Source of the DNA: Syngnathus acus
Lineage: Eukaryota; Chordata; Actinopteri; Syngnathiformes; Syngnathidae
Direction: 5' to 3'
NCBI RefSeq assembly: GCF_901709675.1
Contig: NC_051087.1
Location: 8,212,884-8,276,883, forward strand
Length of the DNA stretch: 64,000 nt
Of this stretch, positions 1 through 13,526 are shown in pieces. The notes under the pieces are model-generated. The model had not been told where the DNA came from and ran no database searches. It worked only from the letters and a program-made list of their open reading frames with translations. A program made the position numbers and the translations under genes. Numbering within the stretch: the stretch's first letter is position 1; the number at the start of each line of letters is the position of its first letter.

Positions 1-1228
1 AAAAAAGTAAACGCGACATCAATTATAGGGACTCCTATCCCCGCATCACTGACAATCTTACTTTGCTAAAAAGTATATTTTTGTTTGTATTCTGGTTCTT
101 TGTTTTGCCATTGTTTTCTCCTCCCAGGCTGACATTTTTCTTCCATGTGCCTCCTCGGCTCAGCTTCACTCTTAACCTCACTTTGTGACCCCTATCGCTC
201 TTTCCGTACTTTTGTTGCTTGCTCGCAGCCCCCTCCCCCCATTATTTTTGACAGGTGAGGCTTTACAGCTTATTGCTTCACTCCTTCCTAAAGTGCTTGC
301 TTCTGTCCTCCACATAAACACCATTTTTGGTCCTTTATAGTCCAAAACACCAGTCTTTTTTATCCAATTATCCGCTGTCAGTACATTTCCAATGCCAGGC
401 GGCCATGTTGTCTGACTTTCTTTGTGTCCTCTGTAACCTTTCCAATCGTCACTTTACCTTTCATTCATTGATTTCTTTATTCCCTCAATGCCAGATCCTC
501 TCACACTCCCTACCTCTCCTCCAACATCACACTCACGTATGTCCATTTGCACAAACTCCAGCCATCCTCCAATATCCTTCTCTTGCTTTCCTCTACACGT
601 CTTTACCACCAGGCCAAAAAAAGTGTTGCATTATTATGCAGACTTCTTTGTTGCTGTATTTTTTTTCCAACCAATGCAATCCTTTTATCTACCAGCCTCT
701 AGAATTAATAATTGGGAGCTATAAACCATTTGCTAGCCCACCACCCAACCCCCACTGCTCTCAAATTGAAGTGATTGATGGCTGGTGGGAGTTCAAGCCA
801 GCTGTGATGTAATGATGCCACAGCAAGACAGGTAATAAAAAATGGCAAAAAGTGAATTTTGGTAAATGCTCTAAGCCGATTGTAGCCCTTCGCTATAGAT
901 CCAATACGAATAACATGCAAATGAAAATATACCGTTTTATTATTATTTTGACGAGAGGGAGTCAACATGTCTTCAACAGCTCTCTTAAAGGCACACAAAC
1001 ACACTCAAAGGTTTATTACCCTCATAGTGCATCAAATATGTGTTTTGAAATGCACATCCTCTTGAATTGTAGTTTTAAAATTTCTTTGTAGACTTTCAAC
1101 TGCTGCAGACAAATACAAACAAAACAATAAAAAAAAAATAAAAAAAACATTTATTCACAAATTCCTCTTCTGAGAAACCAAACATACAGACCGCGGCCCC
1201 CCGTGGGGACAAGCGGTAAAGAAAATTG

Positions 1229-1256
1229 ATATATATATATATATATGTGTGTGTGA
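1229..1256. repeat. (AT)n(GT)n compound microsatellite
   Basis: Nine AT units run into four GT units. Confidence 0.9.
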
Positions 1257-2724
1257 TGTGCGTGTGTCTCCTTACCAAGTTGCTTTCCTTTAGTCTCGTA
1301 GACAGACTGGTAGACAAATAATGAAATAATTTCTTAACTAAGCTGAACAAAATATTATCTTGCCCTACCTTAAACACTTTGAAATATTATGAAAATATAT
1401 CATTTTTGTGACCTAAAAAAGAATTTTTGCTTTGTCCTCCATGTTCGTGTAATGTGATGAAGTGACAGTAAAGAGCTTATCATCAATGGACATCAACAGC
1501 TGATGTTTATCACCCCAATGGTTGCAGTAAGCCATGTTTATTTTTGTGTGATAAGGCCAAGTGTAATTGAAGAACTCGTTTAAATATTGCTGTGACCTTG
1601 TCTTTGGTCCCTGTTTGTGTCCCTATAGGGAAAAGAACGATGCTTGTGCTTTTAAGTTATTCTGAGTTGCTTTATGATTAATTACTCAGAGGATAAGATG
1701 GATGCCATTATACAGTGCATGGACACACACACACATTACCGATATATGTATAGACATCTTTGCTTTTAAGCATGCAGAATTTAAATGTATGACGGGGGTT
1801 GCTTTCTATGTTTGTGTGTGTCTGATTGAGGGGTGGGATGACATTTCCTGGATCATGTAGCAACGTGTGTTTGATCTTCACTTTCATCTTCCCTGCAAAG
1901 AAAGCCAACATTACTGGGTCTCTCTCTTTCTGCTCTCTTCTTCCTACATTTTGTGTCTTGAGTCGACCTATGTGTGTGCGTGCGTGCGTGCCAACGTCTA
2001 TGTGTGTATGCCGGCCTGCGACAGAGCTAAGCTCGGTGATAAATAAGTGTGTCCTCTTCGCCTTAAGGTGAAAGAATCCAGGGCGTGCATTCCCTCCTTC
2101 CAAACACACCTTGCATTAGGGAAGGTCGAGGGGATTCGGCAGTGTGTACTAATGTGTGTGTATTGACATTCTCCCAGTAGGTGTGTTATCAGCACCTACA
2201 GTAAATGTTGCCAGTACTTATTTTCTCTGATTGTTGTAACCTCGAGACAAACACGAGTTATTGAAATTCAGGGAAAATTGATTCACCGAGGAGATCGCTC
2301 CTGACTTTGGGAGTTACTGCGAAAACGCAGAAGCAATATGAAATAGTAACCTTAATAATGTGAAAACGTGAAAGTGATAGTTGTAAATTGCGCTTCATTA
2401 CTTTAATCAAGTGAAGTACAATGGCCATTTAACATGAGCTGGAAATCTAAAATATAATATGCTGCAGGGGGCTATTTGCAGACACACTTTGAATGGCCTG
2501 CAAATTTACTTCAGTTTACAGATAAAATGCTGATTATATCAAATCTCATCAAGCTTTTTATTCCTCGAAGCAACGATTCAAAGATTGTAGCCTGTGTCTC
2601 GAGAGCATCCACCACTTAATGTTCTGCAGTGCAGTTCCGGAAGGCCTTTCTCCCAATTAAATAGAATATCATGTCAGGAAGCATCACAGTCACCTTGTGA
2701 GCTTTTTTGTTGTATCTTTTACTT

Positions 2725-2829
2725 GTGGGTGTTTTTTCTCCAAGTCCTGCTTTCTCCCACATTCCAAAATCATGCATGCATTGAGTCCAAATTATTCATA
2801 GGTGTGAAAGTGGGTGTGAATGCGTTGTT
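2725..2829 (+). repeat. L2-type LINE 3' tail relic
   Basis: The order TTTCTCCAAGTCCTGCTTTC, TCCCACATTCCAAAATCATG, TTCATAGGTGTGAAAGTGGG and TGTGAATGCGTTGTT follows the conserved 3' region of fish L2 elements ('ttctcc.ggtactcc.gcttcctcccacattccaaa.acatg...cataggtgtgaatgtgagtgtgaatggttgtt'). No coding part remains. Confidence 0.65.
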
Positions 2830-2875
2830 ACATATACAGTAACTCCAGGATGTATCAACTTTCAAAAGTGGCTGA

Positions 2876-2930
2876 TATTTCTTTATTTCTTTATTTCTTT
2901 ATTTCTTTATTTATTCATTCATTCATTACG
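2876..2930. repeat. (TTTC/TTTA)n then (ATTC)n repeat
   Basis: ATTTCTTT units are followed by ATTCATTC units; imperfect. Confidence 0.85.
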
Positions 2931-5468
2931 CAGGGGTCAAAACAGGACTGCCCCCTGTTCATCATAGTACAGCAAATGGTTCTCTCATTGGTCCTGCAAA
3001 ACTGGTTGAGGATTGCAAAAAGACAGTAAAAAGTGTGCTGTGATTCTTGATCCATGGGATATTTTGAGCAAAGCATCATGTTACAGACATTTAATTGAGA
3101 CACCATTTGAAATTGCAGCAAAAATCCCTTATACGTCTTCTTTAAAGCCTGCCAAGCATGTAAATTACACTGGTCAAAATTTACAGAAGAAAAACCAACT
3201 CACATCTTTGCATTAATCATAATAGAACAAGACTTAACAACAATGTCACACTTTGAATTCCATAGTGAGCTTGTTTGGTTGAATCTAATGCAAGGAGCAA
3301 AAAAACACCATGCGGACAGGCCACAGGTAAATTCCAAAACATCTTGCTATGTAACCTAATGACTTAATGTACTCTTGTCAAAAAACAGCACATTTATACA
3401 ACGATATTGGAATGTCATGGACTTAGAAATTGGCAGAAAACCTGGTGACTATTCACTCTTCTTAAAATATAATCGTTGAACTGTTTTTGTGTGGTGACCA
3501 GGACACACACATCGACATTGACTAAATGGTGTGTACAAAGAGACCTTTCCCTTGCATGAGAAAGACACGTAGCCATCACTCTGTGAGTTGTCAGGGAGCT
3601 GTGGCATACCCAGAAAAATACAAACTACTTAAGTGACAAAGCCGTTCCTCCATTTTTCACTTTCTTTTTCACCCTACCCATCACTGTCATGGTCTATATT
3701 CCTCTCCTCCTTCAGTACCGTGTCAATCCTCCATTACATCGTGCCCATCATTATTTACTCGCCTCAGTCTCCCTGCATGTCTCTCCCTCTTTTGTCCCTA
3801 GTGAATGTCATTTTGTCAGCCAGTTGTCATCTTTCCTCCAGCCTCTCATTCACCCTCCTTTTCTTTTTGCTGGCCGTTTTAACAACTAATGAGTGACTTG
3901 GAAAGTTGTCATTCAACCAAACAAGCTCAGTAGAGGGATGGAATTGATGCAAATGAATGGCTTAAGCAGTGCTTGAAAACACACTTATGGGCAGATAAAA
4001 GGGGATATTCTCTGTGCCTGGAGGATAAAATCATACTCTGGAAAACTACCAGTTTTATAATAATACCGTATATGCATCAGAAACAGGATTTCTTTTGATC
4101 TTTCACGCTTATATAATCATAATTCTTTCTCTTCACTCCAAATTAGACCCACGAAATCCAAATAATCAAATTCCCCGGAATAGCTTCGCGTAACCCGATT
4201 GATGATTCACTGCTTCCTATTTTTTAGGCTCTCTAAATATGTTTTCATCAACAATATTGACCATAATTTATCCATCTGGAGTTGCCAAACTCACTTTTTC
4301 TGCCGATCAGCCTCAGCTACTGTCAAAGTAGTAATGATGGGAGTAAGGGCATCACTAAAGTAAAAGAAATACAGTATATATATTCTCAATCTAATTAATT
4401 ACATTTTCCATCACATTTACATTATTACTGTTAATACCAAATTATACTCTGCATGCATTATTTTTATTATTACACAATGGAATATATTTTCATCGGATCA
4501 TCCTTTAGCCAACTAACTAAATAAATAAACAAATACATTTTTTTGTTTTCTTTTTACGATGACTGGCTGAGGTACAATCAAAATCAATTGTAAGCCAATC
4601 AGGATTGTTAAATGACTGACTGCATGTTTTTTTAAGAGCAAAGAATACATGACAACTAGTTTTTTTTATATAGAGTAATTCAATGACTTAGTTACTTTTT
4701 GAGCAAGAAATATGTAACTATCACAAATTTTATATATTGATGTTCCCAACACTGGCTGCACATCCTTTGAAAGTCCTTGAAAACTTGTAGCTACACGAAT
4801 ACTATTTGGTGAACGACAGTAGTCAGAGTACACAAATCATCGGTTTGTCCCTTCATAGTGAACCCAGCTTCCTCCACAGTATGTCTGAGCCTGAGTTAAA
4901 AACAATCGTTTCAGCTAGAGCAGCATGCAAAAAAGTCATCTTGAGAGTCTGATTTCCTCTGAGCTCTGAGCTTCGTCAGCTGATGCTCAACATGGCTTTC
5001 CCCAGTCAAATGCAGGGTAGACGCATTGAAATAGATTTGCAGTCTATTTATACTCTCATTCCTTTATTGTATTCCTGTATACATATTTTGGCATTTTTTC
5101 CCCACTTTTAATTATTTTGTGTTTCACCTTGTCTCCATCCATTTAGTCAGGCAAACACTTACTGCGCTTGTACAAATATCTTGTGGCTGCTTGCTATGTA
5201 ATTGCTGCTCCAGTTGGGTCAAAAATGGACCTCACGAGTTATCCAAGTACTCCCCCAGGGCTACAGATGAGTACACTTGCAAACGTTTTCCCATAGGTAA
5301 AAAAATAAAACCATACATGAATTAATATGAAGTACAGTAACAGCACCCTGGTGATTACTTACTCAATATTTACTAATGCCATTGTTTTTCAAGTACCTTA
5401 ATGAGTGTATTAAAGCCATATATTGCACAATAAACACATTTCGCGTACTTCATTCACACAAAAGTCCG

Positions 5469-5469
<1 letters not shown>

Positions 5470-5512
<43 letters not shown>
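5470..5512. repeat. (CA)n microsatellite
   Basis: About 21 perfect CA units. Confidence 0.97.
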
Positions 5513-5514
<2 letters not shown>

Positions 5515-6809
5515 CAGGGACTGTGTTGGCATTTCACTCCCGCTCATTCTGTCATGCCGGCATTACGAAGCCTTCCAGACACCTCTCAGACAGATTGGCT
5601 TCTCATCTTTAAGACACATGATAATGAATTTACATCACGGCCTTTGGCTTTGGCATAGCCGCGGGAAGCACCATTCCAGACTACATTTATGCAGACAGAT
5701 GCTTTGTACCTTGGTGAGACGTCACAGCAGGATGGTTATACTTAAGAGCTGAATGGGATTGGCTTCTTCATCATTCATCAAAATCGTAATGTGTCAAATG
5801 ACAGCTTAGTTAGTGAAGGCAATATCTTGTTGACGTCGCCATCCTCTAGCCTGTGTTGGTGTTTTGACGCTTTCCAGTGGCATTCCATGAATTTGCCTGA
5901 TTTGGTCTCGCATTTTATATGTGAGCTGTCAGCTGCAGCTGCAATGTGCACAAATACAGTGCATCAACATGGTTGGCAGTAGAGAATGAATTTTGCTTAA
6001 CTCTGGCAGCTTTGACAAGGCAGAATCTCAGCAAAAAATGTAAATTTCGAGAAGACAATAAATCTGTCTTTAGAGCAAAATAAGAGATAATAACTAACGG
6101 AAAATGGATTGAAATGAATAAAACGAGATCAGTTTTCTATTGCTGTGTTTTACTGCGATGATTACAGTTGCCGGCTCATCGCTCAAACGGGACTGACTCA
6201 GTGCCAATAATTTCACTCATGTGGTTTTTGCCCGAAGAATAAATTAACTGTCTGAACTAAAGACTGTTAATGCTCTGTACTGATGTGTTATAGTACTTGA
6301 CCTGATTGGGGGGAGAAAAAGTAATCTTACCCACTAAGTAGAGCAATGGTGCTCTCCTTTTATATTCACATATTGAAATCACAAAAATAAAAATAACAAC
6401 ATGAGATGTCCTCTGACTTGCATTTATTAACATGCATATTATTTTTCGTCCTCCTGACTTACGAGTTCCAACAGATCGAGCTCACCTGATTCATGGCTTT
6501 CCTCTAGTCAAAAATACTGTGCGATCAATCCCAGTCTTGAGTATTAATCATCCCCGAGGTAGCAATGATGGAAATTTCATAAACTCATGGGAACGGAAAG
6601 CTGTCAAATTTAGTCCGTTCCAAAGGACGGATGGTGAGAGAAAGAGGAAGAGAGTTGCTCTTCTTCACATTACAGCTCAACTACAAATTGAACAAAAAAT
6701 AGCCTGACGCCCACAGTTCTTACGCCTATGGCCAAGGAGGAGATAAAAATCACACATTTGATGACATACATGTCTTTATTTCTTTTCACCAACATGATCT
6801 GTCCATCCA

Positions 6810-6810
<1 letters not shown>

Positions 6811-6840
<30 letters not shown>
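6811..6840. repeat. (TCTA)n microsatellite
   Basis: About seven ATCT units directly before the long (TG)n array; together they form a compound microsatellite region. Confidence 0.9.
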
Positions 6841-6889
6841 ATACACAATGTATATCCCATCCCATATACCATCCATATACGTATACCAA

Positions 6890-7083
<194 letters not shown>

Positions 7084-7643
7084 AGTATGAAACTTGTACA
7101 GGAGCTAATGACTTGTGTAGTAATTCAAGTTTAATAAAGGAAATTGTCTAATCCAGGAACACATTTTTTTCCCATTTCCATTATGTATTATGGACAAATT
7201 GTTTTCAGAGAGTCCACTGCACGTTTTCATGCTATTGGAGTGTTAGTGTAACTCATGCATGCATCAGAAGGACATGCAAACTGCATTCAAGACAGCATGC
7301 TGCATCATCATTATTCCATGGGTCTGAATTGGATGGGAAAGAATGAGAATAAGTTAGAGGAAAGTGAAGCAAGGTTTGGAGGTTAGAAAGGGCTGATAAG
7401 GCCTTGAAAAATGCAAAGGAACGAGGATATGAGAAGGTGGAGAAGGACAAGTGAGGCGATGGATGAATAAAAAGCCAGTCCTTGCTGCCCCTTCCCCCCT
7501 GTTTTTGCCCTCCCCGAGAGGATGGCGTGATGGGGTCGAGATGAAAGAGAGAACGTGAAGGAAGAGTGAACCTCTCAATCCCTAAAAGGGTGAAGAGAGG
7601 GATCAGAGCAGAGGCCCCTGACACTGTGAGCAATGTCAAGACA

Positions 7644-7644
<1 letters not shown>

Positions 7645-7678
<34 letters not shown>
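7645..7678. repeat. (CA)n microsatellite
   Basis: About 17 CA units. Confidence 0.95.
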
Positions 7679-7681
<3 letters not shown>

Positions 7682-8700
7682 TTTTCTCATTAAGCCTCTT
7701 TACATCCTTAAAAGGTATGTTCAAAGGTGACCTTACATTTTAGCACACCATTCAATTTGCTTTGACCTTCTTAATTTCCTGACCTAGCTTCCAAATCTCG
7801 ACTTGCTGCCAGAAGACTCTCATTTAAATTACTTTTACTTTTGAAAGCTGAATCTTGAAGTTCCAACAATATTGTTTTGATGTGCTCCACTTCCTGTGTT
7901 ATTGCCTTGTGAAGAACGGTGTTATTTCATAAATGGAGATGATGTGCGGTGGGGTGGTTTATGGCGGCACATTTGTTATTATGTTTGTAAAACACAAAAT
8001 GTTGACCCCATTCTTGTACTGTACACAAATTGGGAAATTACCAGGCTACATTAACCACATTTACGTGTAATGTGAGATGTGACAAAAACGAATCCACTCA
8101 AATTCCCAAAAAGTATTAGAATATTGTAGTTAATACAGTTGTATTCATCCTTTTAAAGGAGAGTCTGTCACAATAACCGGAGAGACCAACATAGTTATCA
8201 GTGTGGTTTCATGGCTTTAATTTCAGCCCCACTCTTGACTCATAAATCTGGGCATTCTCATGGATTTGCATGACAACAAATGTTGAGCTTAAACTCGGAC
8301 TAATTAAGTCAACACTGCAAATCTTGGAAAACAACAGCTACTTCCAAGTCACTATTCTCACATTTGGAGTTATTTACATTTCTATCCAGCCTTTCAGTTT
8401 TCTATGACGCTCATCCTCCCTTTTTATCTCCCCACATGAGACTTCATCTAATCATCCAGTCAACCCTCCAAAATTCAAACGACTGATTCCATTTCCAACT
8501 CATTCCTTTTCCCTTCATATCCCCCTGTCATTATATGCAATCATTTCAGGCCACACGTAATTGCTCGCTATTTTAGCAGCCACATTCTTAGCACCCATCA
8601 TAATCTCAGGGTGGGAATGTGAAGCTCTATTTCAGTATACCAACGTGGTCATATATTTCCTAGTATGGAAGGATGCCCCTAATATGCAACACCCGGAGGT

Positions 8701-8815
8701 TAAAAATGTTCGATAAAAATGGGTTGTTTTGGGCAAACTGACCCAACTCCCTTCTTCAGTCCAAATTAGGTTGTTTCTAACCCAGTATTTTTAAGGGTGG
8801 AACATTACCACTGCT
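8701..8815. mobile_element. possible MITE remnant with 'aaaatgggttgtttt' arms
   Basis: AAAATGGGTTGTTTTGG, GACCCAACTCC and AGGTTGTTTCTAACCCAGTA form loosely inverted arms, like short 'GGGTT/AACCC' repeats spread in fish genomes. The ends are not defined. Confidence 0.4.
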
Positions 8816-9960
8816 AATGTTATGCTCAAGAGAATGTGCAAGTGTTCTGACAGGCAGAACGGGTTCCCTTTCTGTGAATTCACTTGTAGTTAATTTTTTT
8901 TTTAATCCCTATCGGCCCAAAACTCCCGCATCTTGCTTGAATAGCTTCCATTCAGTGTACTTTGAATGACTGAACAGCACATTGTGAGTTTCCATATGGT
9001 CAATGTTGCAGCACTCAGAGGTCATTTCCAAAATCATCCTTAGCATTAATAATTTATGAGAATAGTATATATACCTAATCTTTATATAATTGAATGACTA
9101 TCAATGTACCTTGGAATCGATGCGCACAAGCGCATCAGTGAAAATGTGGTATGATTACTAGATGGTCTCTGAGGAGTCCATATTGATAAATTACCAATCC
9201 ACATCTGAATCTGATTCAGGATGACAATATGCATGCGTATGATATGCAATACAATAAGGATTTTTGCATTAGCAGCAGGTTGCGTGGACCATGAATGACC
9301 TCTCATATATATATACTATATTTAAATAGAGTTCAGGTCAATAAATGGTCATGTCTGAGATAATGACTGAATATCGGGAAGAACATTAGGCTTTGCATAC
9401 GAATTGACACACGGATTCCAATGCTTTCTCAACGAAAAATAATATATCAAGTCGACTTTACATTTTACATGGAACCCAGTAAAGTGAAATATTGCCACAA
9501 CTCTTTCGATTTTTAAAATCCATATGGAATCCTGAAAACAGATAATTCTATATGTGATAATAATAGTGCTAGCATCAGGCTTTAACAGATGTTGGAAAGT
9601 TACAATGTCTTCAACAGAACAGGATGGGATGAATGGGAAACATACGCCAGATCCTGCTGTTCTGGCATTCATCCATTACAGAGAGGCCTTTGTAAAGCTC
9701 AACTGGCAAATTAATCAAGCTCGTACCATAAAATGGTGACATAACTTGAAGTCGTATACAGATGAGGGTTATCATCTTGTCCGACATTACTACAATCCAT
9801 TGTCAGAGGGAGAATGATCGATGTTGTCTTTCCTAAAACAAAAACAACATAGCATTCAGCATTAGCTATGCTTCAACAAGATCAGTCATATGACATTAAA
9901 GACCGTGAAGGGACATCATGTGTGCTGTGCCTATTTTACCGTATTTTCCGCACTATAAGG

Positions 9961-10085
9961 CACACCGGATTATAAGGCGCACCTTCAATGAATGGCCCAT
10001 TTTAAAACGTTGTCCATATGAGGTGCACCGGGTTATAAGGCGCGCCTTCAATGAATGGCCCATTTTAAAACTTTGTCCATATATA
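9961..10085. repeat. 63-bp tandem duplication inside the MITE
   Basis: TATAAGGCGC begins at 9971 and recurs at 10034. The intervening unit, including CTTCAATGAATGGCCCATTT, is repeated almost exactly with a few substitutions (for example AAAACG against AAAACT). It is probably a slippage or recombination event within the element. Confidence 0.85.
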
Positions 10086-10095
10086 AGATATATAC

Positions 10096-10132
10096 ATTTG
10101 GCCCGCGGGCCGCACTTTGGACACACCTGCTG
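10096..10132 (-). mobile_element. hAT-like terminal fragment nested in the MITE
   Basis: Read on the minus strand this is CAGCAGGTGTGTCCAAAGTG followed by GCGGCCCGCGGGCCAAAT. It resembles the start of fish hAT MITEs of the 'CAGGGGTGTCAAAC...GGCCCGC' kind, such as the complete copy at 50585. Only about 37 bases are recognisable, so it may be a solo end or a chance gain. Confidence 0.55.
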
Positions 10133-11867
10133 TAGTGGCTCAATATTGGTCCATGTATAAGGCGCACCTGATTATAAGGCACACTGTCGGCTTTTGAGAA
10201 AATTGGAGGTTTTTCGGTGCGCCTTATAGTGCGGAAATTACGGTAGGTTAATTCTGTGTTTTCACCTCAAATGACAATATAGACCTCAATCGTTGTGAGT
10301 CATTAAAGTTTTGCAAAAATCCACAGTTAAAATGTAAGATCTGCATCTCTGTGCTCCAGCTCCACCATCATGTAGTTGAGAACATTTATGAATAACATGA
10401 GGCTCTGAGTGAGCGCCAGTTCTTGCTTGTGTTCCAAAGTGGAATTGTGAATTCTTTCATGCCAACACATTTAATGCATCCAAAGAGCAAGGCAGGCAGA
10501 AGGCTCTGATCTATTCAGTGGAACAGCAGGATACAGAGTGTGAAAGTCAACAATTTCAAGCATTATTTGCTTATGCAATTGCTCCATGTGCTGATTGTCA
10601 TCATCTTTCCAATTTGGTTCGGCTGGAAAATTCCAAAGCTCAAGATTGTGGATTTGGGAGTTTTGTTGTGTGAATCAATATATCTGCTCCAGTTTGAGTG
10701 CGCATTCATGCATCTTTGAGGTGAATAATAACTTTTTTTCTTATTACCCTTGATATGCATGGCGCTTCTAAGCCTCGTGCGCTGAACTTCAATTACTGGG
10801 CTCCCTCTGGCTTGCCTTTTATCACTAAATAAGAAGCGCCCCAATAATGTGTTGGTGCATATGTGTGTGTGGCTTTGCAGGCAAATTCATGTGGTTGCAT
10901 ATGAAGTTGTCAAAACATACATTCTTACATAGTGAGTATACTGAAAAGCAGTCAGCCATGAATGACAACGCAGTCATGTTTGTGGCGAGATTTGTCGAGG
11001 TGCACATGCATATGCCATTTCTCATGCAGACCCACATGCGCACACAAAAACAATCTTGCGTGCATGCATACACATTCACACACATGCACACAGACACACA
11101 TGCACTTATCAACCAACCAATCACAATTCAGGCAAAAACACAATTCTAGTTAACTAGTGAGATCATCATCATGCTAAATGAATGTGCAAAACCCACTTGT
11201 CCCATATATGCTCATTGATAATGTCCCAACATTACAATGGCGGTCAAACGTCGACATTAAATCGTATTAAAGAGTGAAAAAAAGGATCAGCGCCAACTGA
11301 CTTTATACTTCACTTGTAAGGAGCTTTTCCACATGCCGATAAGACTTGGAGTTAAAGCGCCAATCACAAACAATACAATCATCATAATAATGGGCTGTAA
11401 GTTACAAAATTGTTGGGGTATTTGACGAGCCACTTGCACAGTGTGTTGCTCGGCAACCCGGTCGACTCCTAGTGTGCACTGCCTCCGAAGCATTTGTTAT
11501 GAGCATTATGAGTATTCTGTTAAATTGCTTGCATTGGATTTATTAAAAAGTGAATGCAAAAACACACACACACCTTGATAGTAACCCTTAGATGAGCCAC
11601 ACACATCACCAGTCCTCACTTCTGAATTCACATTGCAAGTTAATTTCTCATGACTTATTTATAAATTGGATCGCTAAGGAATTCTCATGTCTCGTGAAAA
11701 CGCCGCAATAAATGTTGACGTCACACACATTCACATTTCATGTTAGACTTGACGAAAAGTTAACAAATGGAGTGGTTATTTCTGGTCTATGGTGAGAAAA
11801 AAACAATGCGACAATAAAAGATAGTAGAGTAAGTTCCACTTAGACTGGTTTATGCCCACGTGCAAAT

Positions 11868-12058
11868 GTTTGGTGGTGGTCGGAGGGGCCCTACTGGCAT
11901 TCGCTTTCCTGTCAACCTGCTCCAGGGCAGCTGGGACTACTTATGTAGAGTGTGAATGTGTGAGCGCATGAATAATTGATCCACTGTAAAGCGTCCTTGA
12001 GTGTCCACAAAAGAGCCATGTAAATATTATTATTATTATTATGATTATTATTATTATT
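11868..12058 (+). repeat. dispersed teleost LINE/SINE-like 3' tail ending in (ATT)n
   Basis: GGTGGTGGTCGGAGGGGCCC, then CCTGCTCCAGGGCAGCTGGG, then ACTGTAAAGCGTCCTTGAGT and AAGAGCCATGTAAATATTAT follow the order of a very common fish repeat ('...ccccagggcagctgtgg...ctgtaaagcgctttgagtg...aaagcgctatataaat...attatt'). The run from 12024 is the microsatellite tail. I cannot assign the family with certainty. Confidence 0.6.
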
Positions 12059-13002
12059 CAAATGGATTCAAAGAGCAACCGCGATGTCAGCTCTTATAGC
12101 CACTCTGTTCTGACTCTCTTCTCCAGACTTGGACACTAATAGTGTCTATATGCTCTGTGGAAAGGTTGCCAAGCTTTGGATAAGAATACCGATAAAGACA
12201 GAGGCGATGCGGTTATAAATCACATACACACACACACAAACCAACCAACATACTCACACAGTCAGACAAACACTCAGATAATATAGGCAGCTCGACCTTC
12301 ACTCCAGCATGTTGTGTATTATTCTCCCTCTCCTCCCGCTACTGAAATACTGATACTTATCTACTGTACTTTACAGAAGATAACTTGGAGCACACAAGAG
12401 TGAGAAAGAATGGGGAGAGTGATAGAGAAGACGATGACGAGATGTGAAATGTGAGAAATGGGGAGGAGAATTTGTAGCGGTAGGACGGATAGGCAGGCAA
12501 AAAATGCGAAGGCTCTGAATAATACATACCTTACCCAAATAATAGATAGCGAGGCTTGGCATGGTGAATGTGCTTGTGAGTGTTGTCCTACATTTGTCAA
12601 TTTGCTAAATTTGACTAACTTTTGTGTTATCATAAAATCAATGGGAGAATACTTACTGGCACCCTTCAATCAGCACATTCACAGCAGTTGTATATATTCT
12701 CATACAGCAGCTGCAACGCTTGTCATAAGGAAAATGATGGATAATGTATTTCAACGATTAGTTGAGAGCAAAAGCTAAAGCTAATCAAAAGTAAAGAATT
12801 AATGTATTTCTTGTCTGGGATGTGTTAGACTCTGATGTCTATCGATGGAACATGTGCTGCCTTTTATTAATAGTTACTATTCTAATGTTTTTTAATCCAA
12901 TCAATAATTTAGTGCATCTGGAGGAATAAGTAATTGTTTCCTATTTAAGTTTCTGCACCATCACATACTGTATGATAGACTTGCCTGACCAGCAGCCATA
13001 CA

Positions 13003-13260
13003 ACAGTGGTACCTTGACATACAAGTGCCCCAACTTATGAGTTATTAGAGTTCCTTGCAAAACGGCAACAACAAAAAAACAAACAAGCAGGGCATAGATC
13101 AGCATACAGGTTAACGATAAGAACCCCTCACCAATTCACCTACTCTAACTCCTTAGCCACAGCTACCCAACCAGAGCAGCATGTCTCTTGTCACGTACTT
13201 TGTTAGAGTGGTTCTCACTCTAACTATCACAAATCACTCGTAAGCAAAGTTACCAGTGTA
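13003..13260. mobile_element. decayed 'cagtggtacc' MITE
   Basis: The left end ACAGTGGTACCTTGACATAC, then AAGTGCCCCAACTTATGAGT, resembles a widespread vertebrate Tc1/mariner-type MITE. The right end at about 13235-13258 (CTCGTAAGCAAAGTTACCAG) is its approximate reverse complement. The ends have several mismatches and the TA target site is clear only at the right end. Confidence 0.5.
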
Positions 13261-13526
13261 TTTTACTGATTGAGTGAAATCTTTGTGCTTCCTGGGGACA
13301 TAAACAAATGAAAAAACAACTCATCTTTGAAAAACAGAGTGTTTACAAGGACACCATTTAAAAATGTTTGTAGTAGTTGTTTAAATTGGTACTAGTGTAT
13401 TGTGCAACATTTCTATCATTGAAATTACTGGCAAGTTAAACGTTGCCTTGCTGCCCTGTTATCACATTATTTACGTACGGATTCAGTCATCGGAATTCTA
13501 TATTGCACCACCCAATTAGCATACAT

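Larger units (their letters stand above)
1..5469. other. intronic block without genes
   Basis: Apart from the (AT)n(GT)n tract, the L2 tail at 2725-2829 and the TTTC/TTTA repeat, I see only unique-looking, AT-rich sequence with pyrimidine-rich patches (for example 3640-3890). Open frames of up to 161 codons show no family resemblance. Confidence 0.6.
9937..10245. mobile_element. diverged relative of the 47.7-kb MITE, with internal duplication and hAT insertion
   Basis: The terminal repeats at 9939-9961 and 10221-10243 (CCGTATTTTCCGCACTATAA...) agree at 22 of 23 positions and are flanked by TA on both sides. They share the layout and part of the wording of the 47.7-kb element, with 'TATAAGGCGCACC' in place of 'TATAAGTCGCACC'. 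The interior holds a 63-bp tandem duplication (9961-10085) and a short hAT-like end (10096-10132). It has no coding capacity. Confidence 0.85.

Noticed and set aside
327-812. 161-codon open frame
   Set aside because: Pyrimidine-rich intron sequence gives a Ser/Pro/His/Leu-rich peptide with no domain or family wording.
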